This document shows, piece by piece, positions 48,137-56,078 of a DNA stretch of 64,000 bases. This DNA comes from Lentzea albida. GTDB taxonomy: Bacteria > Actinomycetota > Actinomycetes > Mycobacteriales > Pseudonocardiaceae. Both the position numbers and the translations under genes were made by a program. Positions within the stretch are counted from its first letter, which is position 1, and each line of letters opens with the position of its first letter. The stretch lies in the NCBI RefSeq assembly GCF_900111005.1, contig NZ_FOFV01000001.1, positions 62,001 through 126,000 on the forward strand, written 5' to 3'. The notes under the pieces are model-generated. The model worked only from the letters and a program-made list of their open reading frames with translations. It did no database searches and was not told the DNA's origin.

Positions 48137-49687
48137 TCAGCTGCTGAGGTAGGACCAGGTCTTGCGGAACGCGCCACCGGCGTCGTCCTGCCACGTGGTC
48201 ATGACGGAGCCGTCGGTGAAGCGGGCGTAGGCGGCCTTGGCGCCGTTGGCCTGGCGGCCGATGACGGGGTCGGAGGCGAGGTTGCCACCGATGTCGTCGA
48301 TGCCCGCGAAGTTCTCGCCAGCGGTGTGCTGCCACGCGGTGACCATGTGGCCGTCGGCGCGGCGGACGAACACCTGCATGGCGTCACCGGAGAGCTGGAC
48401 GGCGGGTGCGCCGAGGACCTGCCCGAGGTCGCCGCGGACCAGGGCGGAGTCGCTGAACGCGCTGCCGGGGCTCGTCTGCCACTTGTGCCACAGCTGACCG
48501 TCGGTCCCGCGGACGAAGACGACCTTCGCGCCGTTCGCCTTGGAGATCGCGACCGGGTCACCGGCGAACGCGCCGCCGAGGTCGGCGGTGGTGAACGCGC
48601 CGCCCGGTTCGGTCTGCCACGCGGTGATCAGGTGGTTGTCGGAGCGGACGGCGAAGACGGTGAACCGGCCCTCGGCGTCGACCTGGACGGACGGCTTGCC
48701 GATGATCGTGCCGAAGTCGTCGCGGACCAGCGCGGAGTCGCTGAACGCGCTGCCGGGGCCGGTCTGCCACTTGTGCCACAGACGGCCGTCGGTGCCGCGG
48801 AGGAAGACGACCTTCGCGCCGTCCGCCTTGGTGATCACGACCGGGTCGCCGGCGAAGTCGCCGCCGAGGTCGGCACCGCGGTCGATGGCGCCGTCCGGGC
48901 CGTCCTGCCACAGGTGGATCAGGTGGCCGTCGTCGCGGCGGGTGAAGACGTTCATCTGGCCGAGGCCGTCCACGTGGGCGGACGGCGTGCCGACGGCGTT
49001 GGTGGGGAGGGCGGTCCAGCCGCTCCAGCCGGAACCCGCGCCCGACTGCCACGAGGTGACGAGCTTGCCGGTGTTGGTGTCACGGGCGAAGACCTGCATC
49101 GCTCCGTTGCCCTCCACGACCACGGCCGGAGCCTCGTTGCCCGCGACGGTGACGTCGTCGACGATGTTGTCGTAGCGGATCGGCGTGAACCGGGCGGCGA
49201 AGGCGGCCGACCAGACGGTGCGGTGCGCGTAGACCGGGTCGCCGCCGTGGTTGAGCACGATCGGCTGCGTCCGCGCCGCGTCCGCCCACCCCGCGAAGAT
49301 CGCGACGTGCTCGTCGTACTTGTTCAGCGCGTCACCGGGCTTGAGTTCGGACCGCGGGATCACGTGCGAGACCTGGTCGAGGGTGTAGGTGGTGCGGGAG
49401 GAGCTCAGCCCCCACGCCATGGACGTCATGCCCGAGCAGTCCATCCGGTAGTCGCCGTACCGGTTGGTGTAGCAGCCGCCCTGGTTGTAGGTGACGCCCG
49501 CGTCGATCCACGACTGCGCTCTGGCGATCACCTCGCTGCGCGTCACCGACTTGTTCGTCGAGTACGTGCTGCACGACAGCAGGATCAGCGGGTCGCCGCT
49601 CTGCTCGGCCGCGGTGGCCGGCGCCTGCGCCCCCAGGATCGCCGCGAAGATCGCGGTGGTCGCCACCGCGGTGGTCCGGATGTCCAT
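48137..49687 (-). CDS. Secreted NlpC/P60-like hydrolase with beta-propeller tail
   Basis: This 516-aa protein has a signal peptide (1-27, cleavage near ATAA-EQS). An NlpC/P60-like domain (about 40-175) has the Cys nucleophile in YRMDCSGMTSMAWGL, the His in KYDEHVAIFAGW and a third residue near VLNHGGDP. Next comes a tail of about six repeated blades of about 50 residues (VVFLRGTDGRLWHKWQTGPGSAF, HLITAWQTEPGGAF). The blades resemble PLL/tectonin-type propellers and should bind glycan. Cutting of peptidoglycan stem peptides is inferred. ATG 49687 lies behind a GAGGGGGCAACGAG leader with TGCA heptamers further upstream. Confidence 0.8.
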   Translation of the reverse strand: MDIRTTAVATTAIFAAILGAQAPATAAEQSGDPLILLSCSTYSTNKSVTRSEVIARAQSWIDAGVTYNQGGCYTNRYGDYRMDCSGMTSMAWGLSSSRTTYTLDQVSHVIPRSELKPGDALNKYDEHVAIFAGWADAARTQPIVLNHGGDPVYAHRTVWSAAFAARFTPIRYDNIVDDVTVAGNEAPAVVVEGNGAMQVFARDTNTGKLVTSWQSGAGSGWSGWTALPTNAVGTPSAHVDGLGQMNVFTRRDDGHLIHLWQDGPDGAIDRGADLGGDFAGDPVVITKADGAKVVFLRGTDGRLWHKWQTGPGSAFSDSALVRDDFGTIIGKPSVQVDAEGRFTVFAVRSDNHLITAWQTEPGGAFTTADLGGAFAGDPVAISKANGAKVVFVRGTDGQLWHKWQTSPGSAFSDSALVRGDLGQVLGAPAVQLSGDAMQVFVRRADGHMVTAWQHTAGENFAGIDDIGGNLASDPVIGRQANGAKAAYARFTDGSVMTTWQDDAGGAFRKTWSYLSS

Positions 49688-49752
49688 CTCGTTGCCCCCT
49701 CAGTCGGTCCGCCGGACTCCCCGTCCGGCACGACCAACGATGTGGGCCACAG

Positions 49753-49814
49753 CTGCAAGGCACCTGCAAGCAGCCTGAAGACGACGTTGCAGGTCACTTG
49801 CAGGTCCTGCAGGT
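49753..49814 (-). promoter_or_regulatory. Two sets of TGCA heptamers at 11-bp pitch
   Basis: Plus-strand CTGCAAG occurs at 49753-49759 and again exactly 11 bp on (49764-49770). TGCAGGT occurs at 49788-49794 and 11 bp on at 49799-49805, with a third copy at 49808-49814. They lie 66-127 bases upstream of the NlpC/P60-like start. The last copy touches the LhgO stop codon. Confidence 0.6.
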
Positions 49815-50986
49815 CAGTCCCGCACCAGTCCGGCGACGTGCTTCGCGATCTCCAGCGCACCCGTGGCAGCGGGCGACGGCGCGTTCAGGACGTGGATCTG
49901 CCGCGGTGCGGACTCGATGAGGAAGTCGTCGACCAGCGAGCCGTCCGGCAACATCGCCTGCGCCCGCACGCCCGCTTCGGCGCGCACCAGGTCCGCCTCG
50001 CCGACGGCAGGCACGAGACGGGCGAGACTCGCCGCGAAACGCTTGCGGGACAACGACCTCAGCACCTCTTCGACACCGGTCCGCGCGAACCGGCGGGCCA
50101 GCTTCCACGTGCCGGGGAACCGGGCGACGTCCACCAGGTCGGCGGGGGAGAGGTCACGCCACCGGTAGCCCTCGCGGCGCAGTGCCAGCACGGCGTTCGG
50201 GCCCGCGTGCACACTGCCGTCGATCATGCGGGTCAGGTGGACGCCGAGGAACGGCAGCGCGGGGTCGGGGACCGGGTAGATCAGGCCGCGCACCAGGTTC
50301 CTGCGGTCGGAGCGCAGTTCGTAGTACTCGCCGCGGAACGGCACGATCGTCGCGGCCGGTCGCAGTCCGGCCAGCCGGGCGACGCGATCGCTGTGCAGGC
50401 CGGCGCAGTTGATCAGCGCGTCACCGCGGACCACCCCCTGCGGCGTCGCGACCTCCACCTCCTCGCCGCGGGTGCGGATGGCGAGTGCAGGTGAGTGCAG
50501 GCGCAGGTCGTGGCCGTCGAGGTCGCGGACCAGCGACGCGCAGACGGCGGGGAAGTCGACGATGCCGGTGCTCTCGACGCGCAGCGCGGCCACGCAGGAG
50601 ACCTCGGGTTCGTACTCGCGCGCCTCCGCCGCGGTGATCAGCTTCGCCGGTACGCCGTTCGCCTCCGCGCGCGACGCGAGAGCGTGCAGGCGGGGGACCT
50701 CCTCGGCGTCGGTGGCCACGACCAGCTTGCCGCAGATCTCGAACGGGACGCCGTTCTCCTCGGCGTACCTGGCCATCGACGCGTTGCCCGCGACCGACAT
50801 GCGGGCCTTCAGCGATCCGGGCCGGTAGTACAGGCCGGCGTGCAGCACACCGCTGTTGTGGCCGGTCTGGTGCCTCGCCCAGCCGCCCTCCTTCTCGAGC
50901 ACGGTGACCGCGTCGCCGCGCAGCGCGAGCTCACGGGCGACCGAGAGCCCCACGATCCCGCCCCCGATGACGATCACCTGACGCAC
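49814..50986 (-). CDS. lhgO: L-2-hydroxyglutarate oxidase
   Basis: This 390-aa FAD-dependent oxidase has the dinucleotide motif VIGGGIVGLSVARELALRG (5-23), the family signature RHQTGHNSGVLHAGLYYRPGSLKA (about 38-61) and GVRAQAMLPDGSLVDDF near the C-terminus. It oxidises L-2-hydroxyglutarate, a side product of central metabolism, to 2-oxoglutarate, passing electrons to the membrane quinone pool. GTG 50986 gives MRQVIVIGGG. It is probably monocistronic, with terminator-like hairpins on the upstream side. It looks unrelated to the surrounding envelope genes. Confidence 0.93.
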   Translation of the reverse strand: MRQVIVIGGGIVGLSVARELALRGDAVTVLEKEGGWARHQTGHNSGVLHAGLYYRPGSLKARMSVAGNASMARYAEENGVPFEICGKLVVATDAEEVPRLHALASRAEANGVPAKLITAAEAREYEPEVSCVAALRVESTGIVDFPAVCASLVRDLDGHDLRLHSPALAIRTRGEEVEVATPQGVVRGDALINCAGLHSDRVARLAGLRPAATIVPFRGEYYELRSDRRNLVRGLIYPVPDPALPFLGVHLTRMIDGSVHAGPNAVLALRREGYRWRDLSPADLVDVARFPGTWKLARRFARTGVEEVLRSLSRKRFAASLARLVPAVGEADLVRAEAGVRAQAMLPDGSLVDDFLIESAPRQIHVLNAPSPAATGALEIAKHVAGLVRD

Positions 50987-51057
50987 TCGGCACGCTCCTG
51001 TTCTCCGGCGGTCGCCTGAGAATAACCAGGCCGGCGGCGCGGATCAGCGAAAACGAC

Positions 51058-51093
51058 GATGCGCACGTGCCGTCACATCGGCACGTGCGCATC
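51058..51093 (-). terminator. Perfect 15-bp hairpin after GT2 gene
   Basis: GATGCGCACGTGCCG (51058-51072) and CGGCACGTGCGCATC (51079-51093) are exact inverses with a 6-base loop. On the minus strand it follows the glycosyltransferase stop and is followed by GTCGTTTTCG, fitting a rho-independent terminator. Confidence 0.85.
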
Positions 51094-51115
51094 GGGGTGC
51101 GGGACCAGCGGCGCG

Positions 51116-51862
51116 TCAGCGGCCGTGCGTCCTGCGGTGCAGCTTGCGGATCTTGAACAGGCCGATGCCCATCGAGTAGGCGTCGTGGAACACGCGGATC
51201 GTGCTGCCCGCGCCGGTGTGGATGCGGCGGAGCTTCACCGGCACCTCGACGGGGTGGTTGCCCTCGAGTTCGGCCAGGTAGACGAGCTCCGTCGTGAGCA
51301 GGAAGCCGGGCGCCGTGAGCTTGCCGACCACGCCGCGCGCCCACGTCCCGTCGAGCACGAACGTGCCCTGCGGGTCGCGGGTCTTCATGCCGAGGATCAC
51401 CCAGCGCAGGACCAGGAAGCCGGTGCTCAGCACCGCGCGCAGCAGCGTGCGGTCCATGTCCGACTTCGGGTGGGCCTTGGAGCCGATGATGACCTTGTGC
51501 TTGTTCAGCCCGATCTTCTGCGCCTCGTCGAGGTCGTCGAACCCGAACGGCAGATCGTCCGCGCTCAGCACGACCGACGAGCCGCGGGAGGAGCCGATGC
51601 CCTTCTTCAGCGCGTGGCCGAGGCCCTTCTCCGAGTGCAGCACGCGCAGTTCGACGCCGTCGAACTGCCAGTCGCGCTCCAGCTTGTCGAGCAGCTCCGG
51701 CGAACCGTCGGTCGACCCGTTCTCCACCACGAGGATTTCGGAGTGGGTTCCCTGGAGCCGGTCACCCAGCTCCTTGAGCGTGGCCTCGATCGCGTCCGAG
51801 CTGTTGTACGCCGGGATGACGTAGCTGAGCGCGAGCTGATCGGTGGGCTCTGGTGTTCCCAC
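51116..51862 (-). CDS. Family 2 glycosyltransferase (polyprenyl-phosphate type)
   Basis: This 248-aa GT-A glycosyltransferase has LSYVIPAYNSSDAIEATL (nucleotide site), ENGSTDGSPELL and a DxD-like VLSADDLPFG. It resembles dolichyl/polyprenyl-phosphate sugar synthases, which charge the lipid carrier used by GT-C membrane enzymes. The divergent neighbour is exactly such a large membrane protein, so the pair could add sugars outside the membrane. GTG 51862 gives MGTPEPTDQLALSY. The basic C-terminus lacks added membrane helices. Confidence 0.88.
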   Translation of the reverse strand: MGTPEPTDQLALSYVIPAYNSSDAIEATLKELGDRLQGTHSEILVVENGSTDGSPELLDKLERDWQFDGVELRVLHSEKGLGHALKKGIGSSRGSSVVLSADDLPFGFDDLDEAQKIGLNKHKVIIGSKAHPKSDMDRTLLRAVLSTGFLVLRWVILGMKTRDPQGTFVLDGTWARGVVGKLTAPGFLLTTELVYLAELEGNHPVEVPVKLRRIHTGAGSTIRVFHDAYSMGIGLFKIRKLHRRTHGR

Positions 51863-51993
51863 AGTTTCTCCCTGGCAGACTGTGTCCGGGCGGTCTTACA
51901 CGACCGTAACGGCGAGCAACTTTAACGTGACCCCGGAATGCCCATTGGCTCGGGCATGCCCGAAGTGGCGCCGCACCTGAAAGGATCTTGATT

Positions 51994-54243
51994 GTGACTC
52001 TCACGGAACCCAGAGCCGCCGACCGGTCAGGGGCGGCTGATCCGGGGGAAGGCGTGCAGGCGGGTTCGCGGAGTCGCTGGACGGGCATTTTCACGGTCGC
52101 GGGGATTGTCGCATTCGTCGCCGTCGTCGCCCAATTGCCGTTGATCCGGAATCGGATCTTCTACTACTGGGACGACTCGGCCGCGGCGTTCCTCCCGCAC
52201 TGGTACCGCATCGGTGAGCTGCTGCGGCAGGGCGACTGGCCCACGCTGATGCCCGAGAGCTGGATGGGCGGCAACTACGCCAGCGAGGCCATGCTCGGCC
52301 TGTGGAACCCGGTGTCGCTGGGCAACTACGTGGTCGTCTCGCTGCTGCCGGACGTCGCCGTCGCCGCCACGTTCGTCAAGACCGAGTTCCTCGTGCTGCT
52401 CGCCGTCGGTGTGTACCTGCTGGCCAGGGAGTACGGCGCCGCCCGCGGTGCCGCCGCCGTCGTGGCGACCGCCCTGCCGTTCTCCGGCTACACGCTCTTC
52501 TTCGACGCCTCCGCGTGGGTCGCCGGCCTGATGGCCTTCGCCTGGCTGCCGTGGGTCTGGTGGGCCGCCCGCCGGTTCGCGACCGGGAAGTCGAACCCGA
52601 TCTGGCTCCTCGTCTTCGGTTACCTGGCGATGACGGTAGGCAACCCCTACGGCGCTCTCGGTGTCGTCTTCATCCTGCTCGGCGTCGCACTCGAGCTCGT
52701 GGTGCGCAGGAACTGGCGCAAGCTCGGCCACCTGGTCGTCGCCGGTGGCCTCGTCGGCGCCTCGTCGCTGGTCGTGTTCTTCCCGCTGCTCGGCAGCGCC
52801 GCCGTGACCTGGCGCACCGACAACTCGATCCGCAACGACGGCTTCCTGGTGCCGAACCTCGCCGACCTGCTCGGCATGAGCGCGCCCACGTTCCAGGCCC
52901 AGTTCAACACCTGGACCGGCAGCTGGATCAGCTTCCCGATCACGTACCTGGCGTGGTTCGTCGTGCCGCTGGTGCCGTGGCTCGCCTGGTCGGTGCTGCG
53001 CGACCGCTGGCGCGACTACCTCGGCCTCTACGTGTTCGCCGGCATCTACCTGCTGCTGCTCATCGGCCCGTCGAACCTGTGGCTGTTCCGCTGGCCCGCC
53101 CGTCTGCTCGAGTACTTCTACCTGCCGCTGTCGGTGGTCGTCGCGCTGCTGCTGACCAGGGGCTTCCAGACGTCGGCGTGGCGGGTCCGCGCCGTGCTGA
53201 CCGGCGTCCTCGTCGGCCTCGGCTTCTACCTGTCCGTGGCGTCGACGCCGATGGCGTGGCGCTGGCACGGTCTCGCGACGGTCGTGGTGCTGGTGCTGCT
53301 GGGCGCCGTCCTGTACGCGGCCCGCTCCAAGCCGAAGCTGGTCGCGGTGGCGCTCGTCTTCGGCACGGCCGCCACGCTGGGGCTGCAGGTCGCGCACTAC
53401 CGGGGCAACCTCAACGTCAACCCGTGGAACTTCCCGCACAACGTCGCGGAGATGAAGCAGAACTTCGACGAGCGCTACCAGGGCAACACCCTGCTGGTGG
53501 CGGACCTCGGCGTGCTCGAGAAGAACGCCGGCGGCATCTCGCCCGAGACCTCGTGGCAGCACGCGCTGTTCGGCTCGCAGTGGGAGATCGCGGGCGTCGA
53601 CGCGCTCAACTCCTACACCGGGCTCGGGTACTCGGCGTTCTCCGAGACGTTCTGCATGAACTACTTCGGCGGCACCTGCCCCGCGGCCTACAACGCCCTG
53701 TGGAAGAACGCCGGGTCGTTCTCCACGCCGCTGGCCGACGCCGTCCGCCTGCAGACCGTCGTGGTCGCGAACGGGTACGTCAAGGAGAACGGGCCCGAGC
53801 GCATCCCGCCGGGGTGGTCGCTGCAGGAGCGCAACTCCGTGGTGACGGTGCTCAAGCGCGACGCGCCGCTGCCGTTCGAGGGCTCGCGGTTGTCGTACGC
53901 GTCGCCCGGCGTGCAGGTGTCCTCCGCCGCCTCCACCGGTTTCGAAGGGGAGCGGGTCTCCTACCGCGGCTCCGGCAAGGTGCTCTTCGCCGCGCTCGCG
54001 TGGCCCGGGTGGACGGCCACTGTGGACGGCAAGGACGTGAAGGTGGAGCAGGGACCCGCCGGGTTGATCCAGCTCGACCTGCCCGCGTCGTCCGGTGAGT
54101 CCACCATGGAGCTCACCTTCTCGCCGCCGGGGCTCGGCTTCGGGTGGAAGCTGCTGGTCGGCGCCCTCGTGCTCGGGCTGGCGCACGCCCTGTTCGTGGC
54201 CGTCACCTCGCGGCGGCGTTCGCGGACGTCCTCTCAGGACTGA
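51994..54243 (+). CDS. YfhO-like GT-C-type membrane protein
   Basis: This 749-aa protein has about 12 membrane helices in residues 30-470, with an Asp-rich first loop (FYYWDDSAAAFLPHWYRIGELLRQGDWP) typical of GT-C glycosyltransferases and YfhO proteins. An extracellular domain (about 475-710) and a last helix near the C-terminus follow. YfhO proteins are linked to sugar decoration of teichoic-acid-like polymers. GTG 51994 has AAGGA 8 bases upstream; TTG 51988 is possible. It is divergent from the GT2 gene across 131 bp, so the two may share a promoter region and substrate. Confidence 0.85.
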   Translation: MTLTEPRAADRSGAADPGEGVQAGSRSRWTGIFTVAGIVAFVAVVAQLPLIRNRIFYYWDDSAAAFLPHWYRIGELLRQGDWPTLMPESWMGGNYASEAMLGLWNPVSLGNYVVVSLLPDVAVAATFVKTEFLVLLAVGVYLLAREYGAARGAAAVVATALPFSGYTLFFDASAWVAGLMAFAWLPWVWWAARRFATGKSNPIWLLVFGYLAMTVGNPYGALGVVFILLGVALELVVRRNWRKLGHLVVAGGLVGASSLVVFFPLLGSAAVTWRTDNSIRNDGFLVPNLADLLGMSAPTFQAQFNTWTGSWISFPITYLAWFVVPLVPWLAWSVLRDRWRDYLGLYVFAGIYLLLLIGPSNLWLFRWPARLLEYFYLPLSVVVALLLTRGFQTSAWRVRAVLTGVLVGLGFYLSVASTPMAWRWHGLATVVVLVLLGAVLYAARSKPKLVAVALVFGTAATLGLQVAHYRGNLNVNPWNFPHNVAEMKQNFDERYQGNTLLVADLGVLEKNAGGISPETSWQHALFGSQWEIAGVDALNSYTGLGYSAFSETFCMNYFGGTCPAAYNALWKNAGSFSTPLADAVRLQTVVVANGYVKENGPERIPPGWSLQERNSVVTVLKRDAPLPFEGSRLSYASPGVQVSSAASTGFEGERVSYRGSGKVLFAALAWPGWTATVDGKDVKVEQGPAGLIQLDLPASSGESTMELTFSPPGLGFGWKLLVGALVLGLAHALFVAVTSRRRSRTSSQD

Positions 54244-54255
54244 ACGTTCGGAGAA

Positions 54256-54293
54256 CAGTGAGGGGGCCGGTCGGATGACCGGCCCCCTCACTG
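54256..54293. terminator. Perfect 17-bp bidirectional terminator hairpin
   Basis: CAGTGAGGGGGCCGGTC (54256-54272) and GACCGGCCCCCTCACTG (54277-54293) are exact inverses around GGAT. It sits between the convergent ends of the YfhO-like gene and the propeller protein gene and should stop both transcripts. Confidence 0.9.
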
Positions 54294-54302
54294 CTTCCCG
54301 GG

Positions 54303-55904
54303 TCAGCTGAGCAGGTAGGACCACGTGCGGTTGAACGGGGCGCCCGGGTTCGCCTGCCAGGTGGTCATGATCGAGCCGTCGGCGAACCGGGCGAAGACGG
54401 CCTTGGCGCCACCGGCCGTCATGCCGACGGACGGGTCGCTGGAGAGGCTGCCGCCGATGTCGTCGAAGCCCTGGTAGACGCCGCCGCTCGTGCTGCTCTG
54501 CCAGGCGGTCGCGAGGTGCCCGTCGGCGCGGCGGGCGAAGACCTGGACGAGGCCGTCGGGGTTGACCACGGCCGCGGGTGCGCCGGTGACCTGGCCGAAG
54601 CCGGTGTTGACCAGGGCGGAGGCGGGGAAGGCGCCGCCCTTCTCGTTCTGCCACTTCACCCAGAGCCTGCCGTCGGTTCCGCGGACGAAGACGACGAACT
54701 CGCCGTCGGCGGTGCGGACCGCGGCCGGGTCGCCCGCGAAGTCACCACCGAGGTCCCACTGCACCCACGCGTCGGTCTTGCTGGGCTGGGCGGCCATGAC
54801 CAGGTGGCCGTCCGCGCGGACGGTGAACGCGGTGAGCAGGTTGTTCTCGTCGACGAGGACGGACGGCTTGCCGGTGACGACGCCCAGGTCGGGGTGCACG
54901 AGCGCGGACGGCTGGAACTCGCCGTCCGGGGTGTTCTGCCACTTGTGCCAGAGCCTGCCGTCCGTGCCGCGGAGGAACACGACCTTGTTGCCGTTGGGCT
55001 GCTTGAGCGCGACCGGGTCGCCGGCGAAGTCGCCGCCGAGGTCCCACCACGTCTTGATCTCGCCGTCGGGGCCGTCCTGCGCCATCTGGACGAGATGCCC
55101 GTCCCCGCGGCGGGAGAACGTGATCATCTGCTCCCGGTGGTCGAGCAACGCCGAGGGCGTGCCGGACATCGGGACGTTCATCGGGGTGTGCCAGCCCGCC
55201 CAGTTCTGACCGGGGCCGGTCTGCCAGTTCGTGGCGAGCAGGCCGCTGTTGCGGTCGCGGTTGAAGACCTGCATCGCACCGCTGGGTTCGACGACCACCG
55301 AGGCGGCCTCGTTCGTGCGCACCATCGCCTCCGCGATGATCGCGGCGTCGTTGGCCTGCACCTCGTAGCGCTCGGGGAACGCGGAGCGCTGTACCGCCTG
55401 TGCCACGTCCCCGACCGGCCTGTTCTGCCAGCCGGCCACGTTCGTGACCATGTAGTCGAGGAACTTGTTGGTCGCGTACACCGGGTCGAGGCACTGTTCC
55501 CTGGTGCCCCAGCCCATGCTGGGACGTTGCTGGAACAGCCCGACCGAGTCCCGGTCGCCACCGTCGAGGTTGGCGTTGGAGGTCTCGACGATCGTGGTGG
55601 CCAGCGCGATCGTGGCGGCGCGCAGGGGGAGGCCCCGGTTCATGGCCGTCTGGACGACGACTCGGGCGCACGAGGTGTTGTACGCCGTCATGTGGCCGCG
55701 CATCTTCGCGGTCAGCAGGCCGTTGAGCGCGACGGCCTGTGCGGCGTCCTCGGCCGTCGGGCCGCCCGCGACGCAGGGCAACGCCGGGAACTCGGCCATC
55801 ACCTGCGCCGGTGACAGGTCGCTCGGCGCGCCGGCCGCCGTCCCCGTGCCGACCAGCAGCGCCGCCAGTGCCGCCGTGACGTGTGCGGCGATTCTCTTGC
55901 CCAT
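54303..55904 (-). CDS. Secreted transglycosylase-like protein with beta-propeller tail
   Basis: This 533-aa protein has a signal peptide (1-26, GTAAGA-PSD). An N-terminal domain (about 30-205) has IVETSNANLDGGDRDSVGLFQQRPSMGWGT, a stretch common in actinobacterial lysozyme/SLT-like secreted proteins, where Glu before SNAN would be the acid. About six propeller blades with the same KWQ..., DGHLV and GGDFAGDPVA units as the 48137 gene follow. ATG 55904 follows GGGGGACAGGACG. TGCA heptamers at 11-bp pitch lie 74-104 bases upstream. The glycan-binding tail joined to different catalytic heads points to one surface target. Confidence 0.8.
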   Translation of the reverse strand: MGKRIAAHVTAALAALLVGTGTAAGAPSDLSPAQVMAEFPALPCVAGGPTAEDAAQAVALNGLLTAKMRGHMTAYNTSCARVVVQTAMNRGLPLRAATIALATTIVETSNANLDGGDRDSVGLFQQRPSMGWGTREQCLDPVYATNKFLDYMVTNVAGWQNRPVGDVAQAVQRSAFPERYEVQANDAAIIAEAMVRTNEAASVVVEPSGAMQVFNRDRNSGLLATNWQTGPGQNWAGWHTPMNVPMSGTPSALLDHREQMITFSRRGDGHLVQMAQDGPDGEIKTWWDLGGDFAGDPVALKQPNGNKVVFLRGTDGRLWHKWQNTPDGEFQPSALVHPDLGVVTGKPSVLVDENNLLTAFTVRADGHLVMAAQPSKTDAWVQWDLGGDFAGDPAAVRTADGEFVVFVRGTDGRLWVKWQNEKGGAFPASALVNTGFGQVTGAPAAVVNPDGLVQVFARRADGHLATAWQSSTSGGVYQGFDDIGGSLSSDPSVGMTAGGAKAVFARFADGSIMTTWQANPGAPFNRTWSYLLS

Positions 55905-55977
55905 CGTCCTGTCCCCCAGGATTTCGTTGTCGGAAGAAGCGATGACGCGAAGACTCGTGCCTGCGCCTCCAGAACTC

Positions 55978-56008
55978 CTGCAAGGGGACGTGCAGCGCAT
56001 TTGCAGAC
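55978..56008 (-). promoter_or_regulatory. TGCA heptamers at 11-bp pitch in divergent gap
   Basis: Plus-strand TGCAGCG (55991-55997) and TGCAGAC (56002-56008) are exactly 11 bp apart, with CTGCAAG (55978-55984) beside them. They lie between the propeller protein (minus) and the GH89 gene (plus), so a regulator bound here could serve both. Confidence 0.5.
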
Positions 56009-56078
56009 GATCGCAGCGAAACGGAAAAGCCGGCAATTCGCAGTCTTGCGTAATACACCAACGGGTGTGGGCGATGGG

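Noticed and set aside
52027..54654. Minus-strand 875-codon frame over the YfhO-like gene
   Set aside because: Shadow of a real polytopic membrane protein; it also runs through the perfect terminator at 54256-54293.
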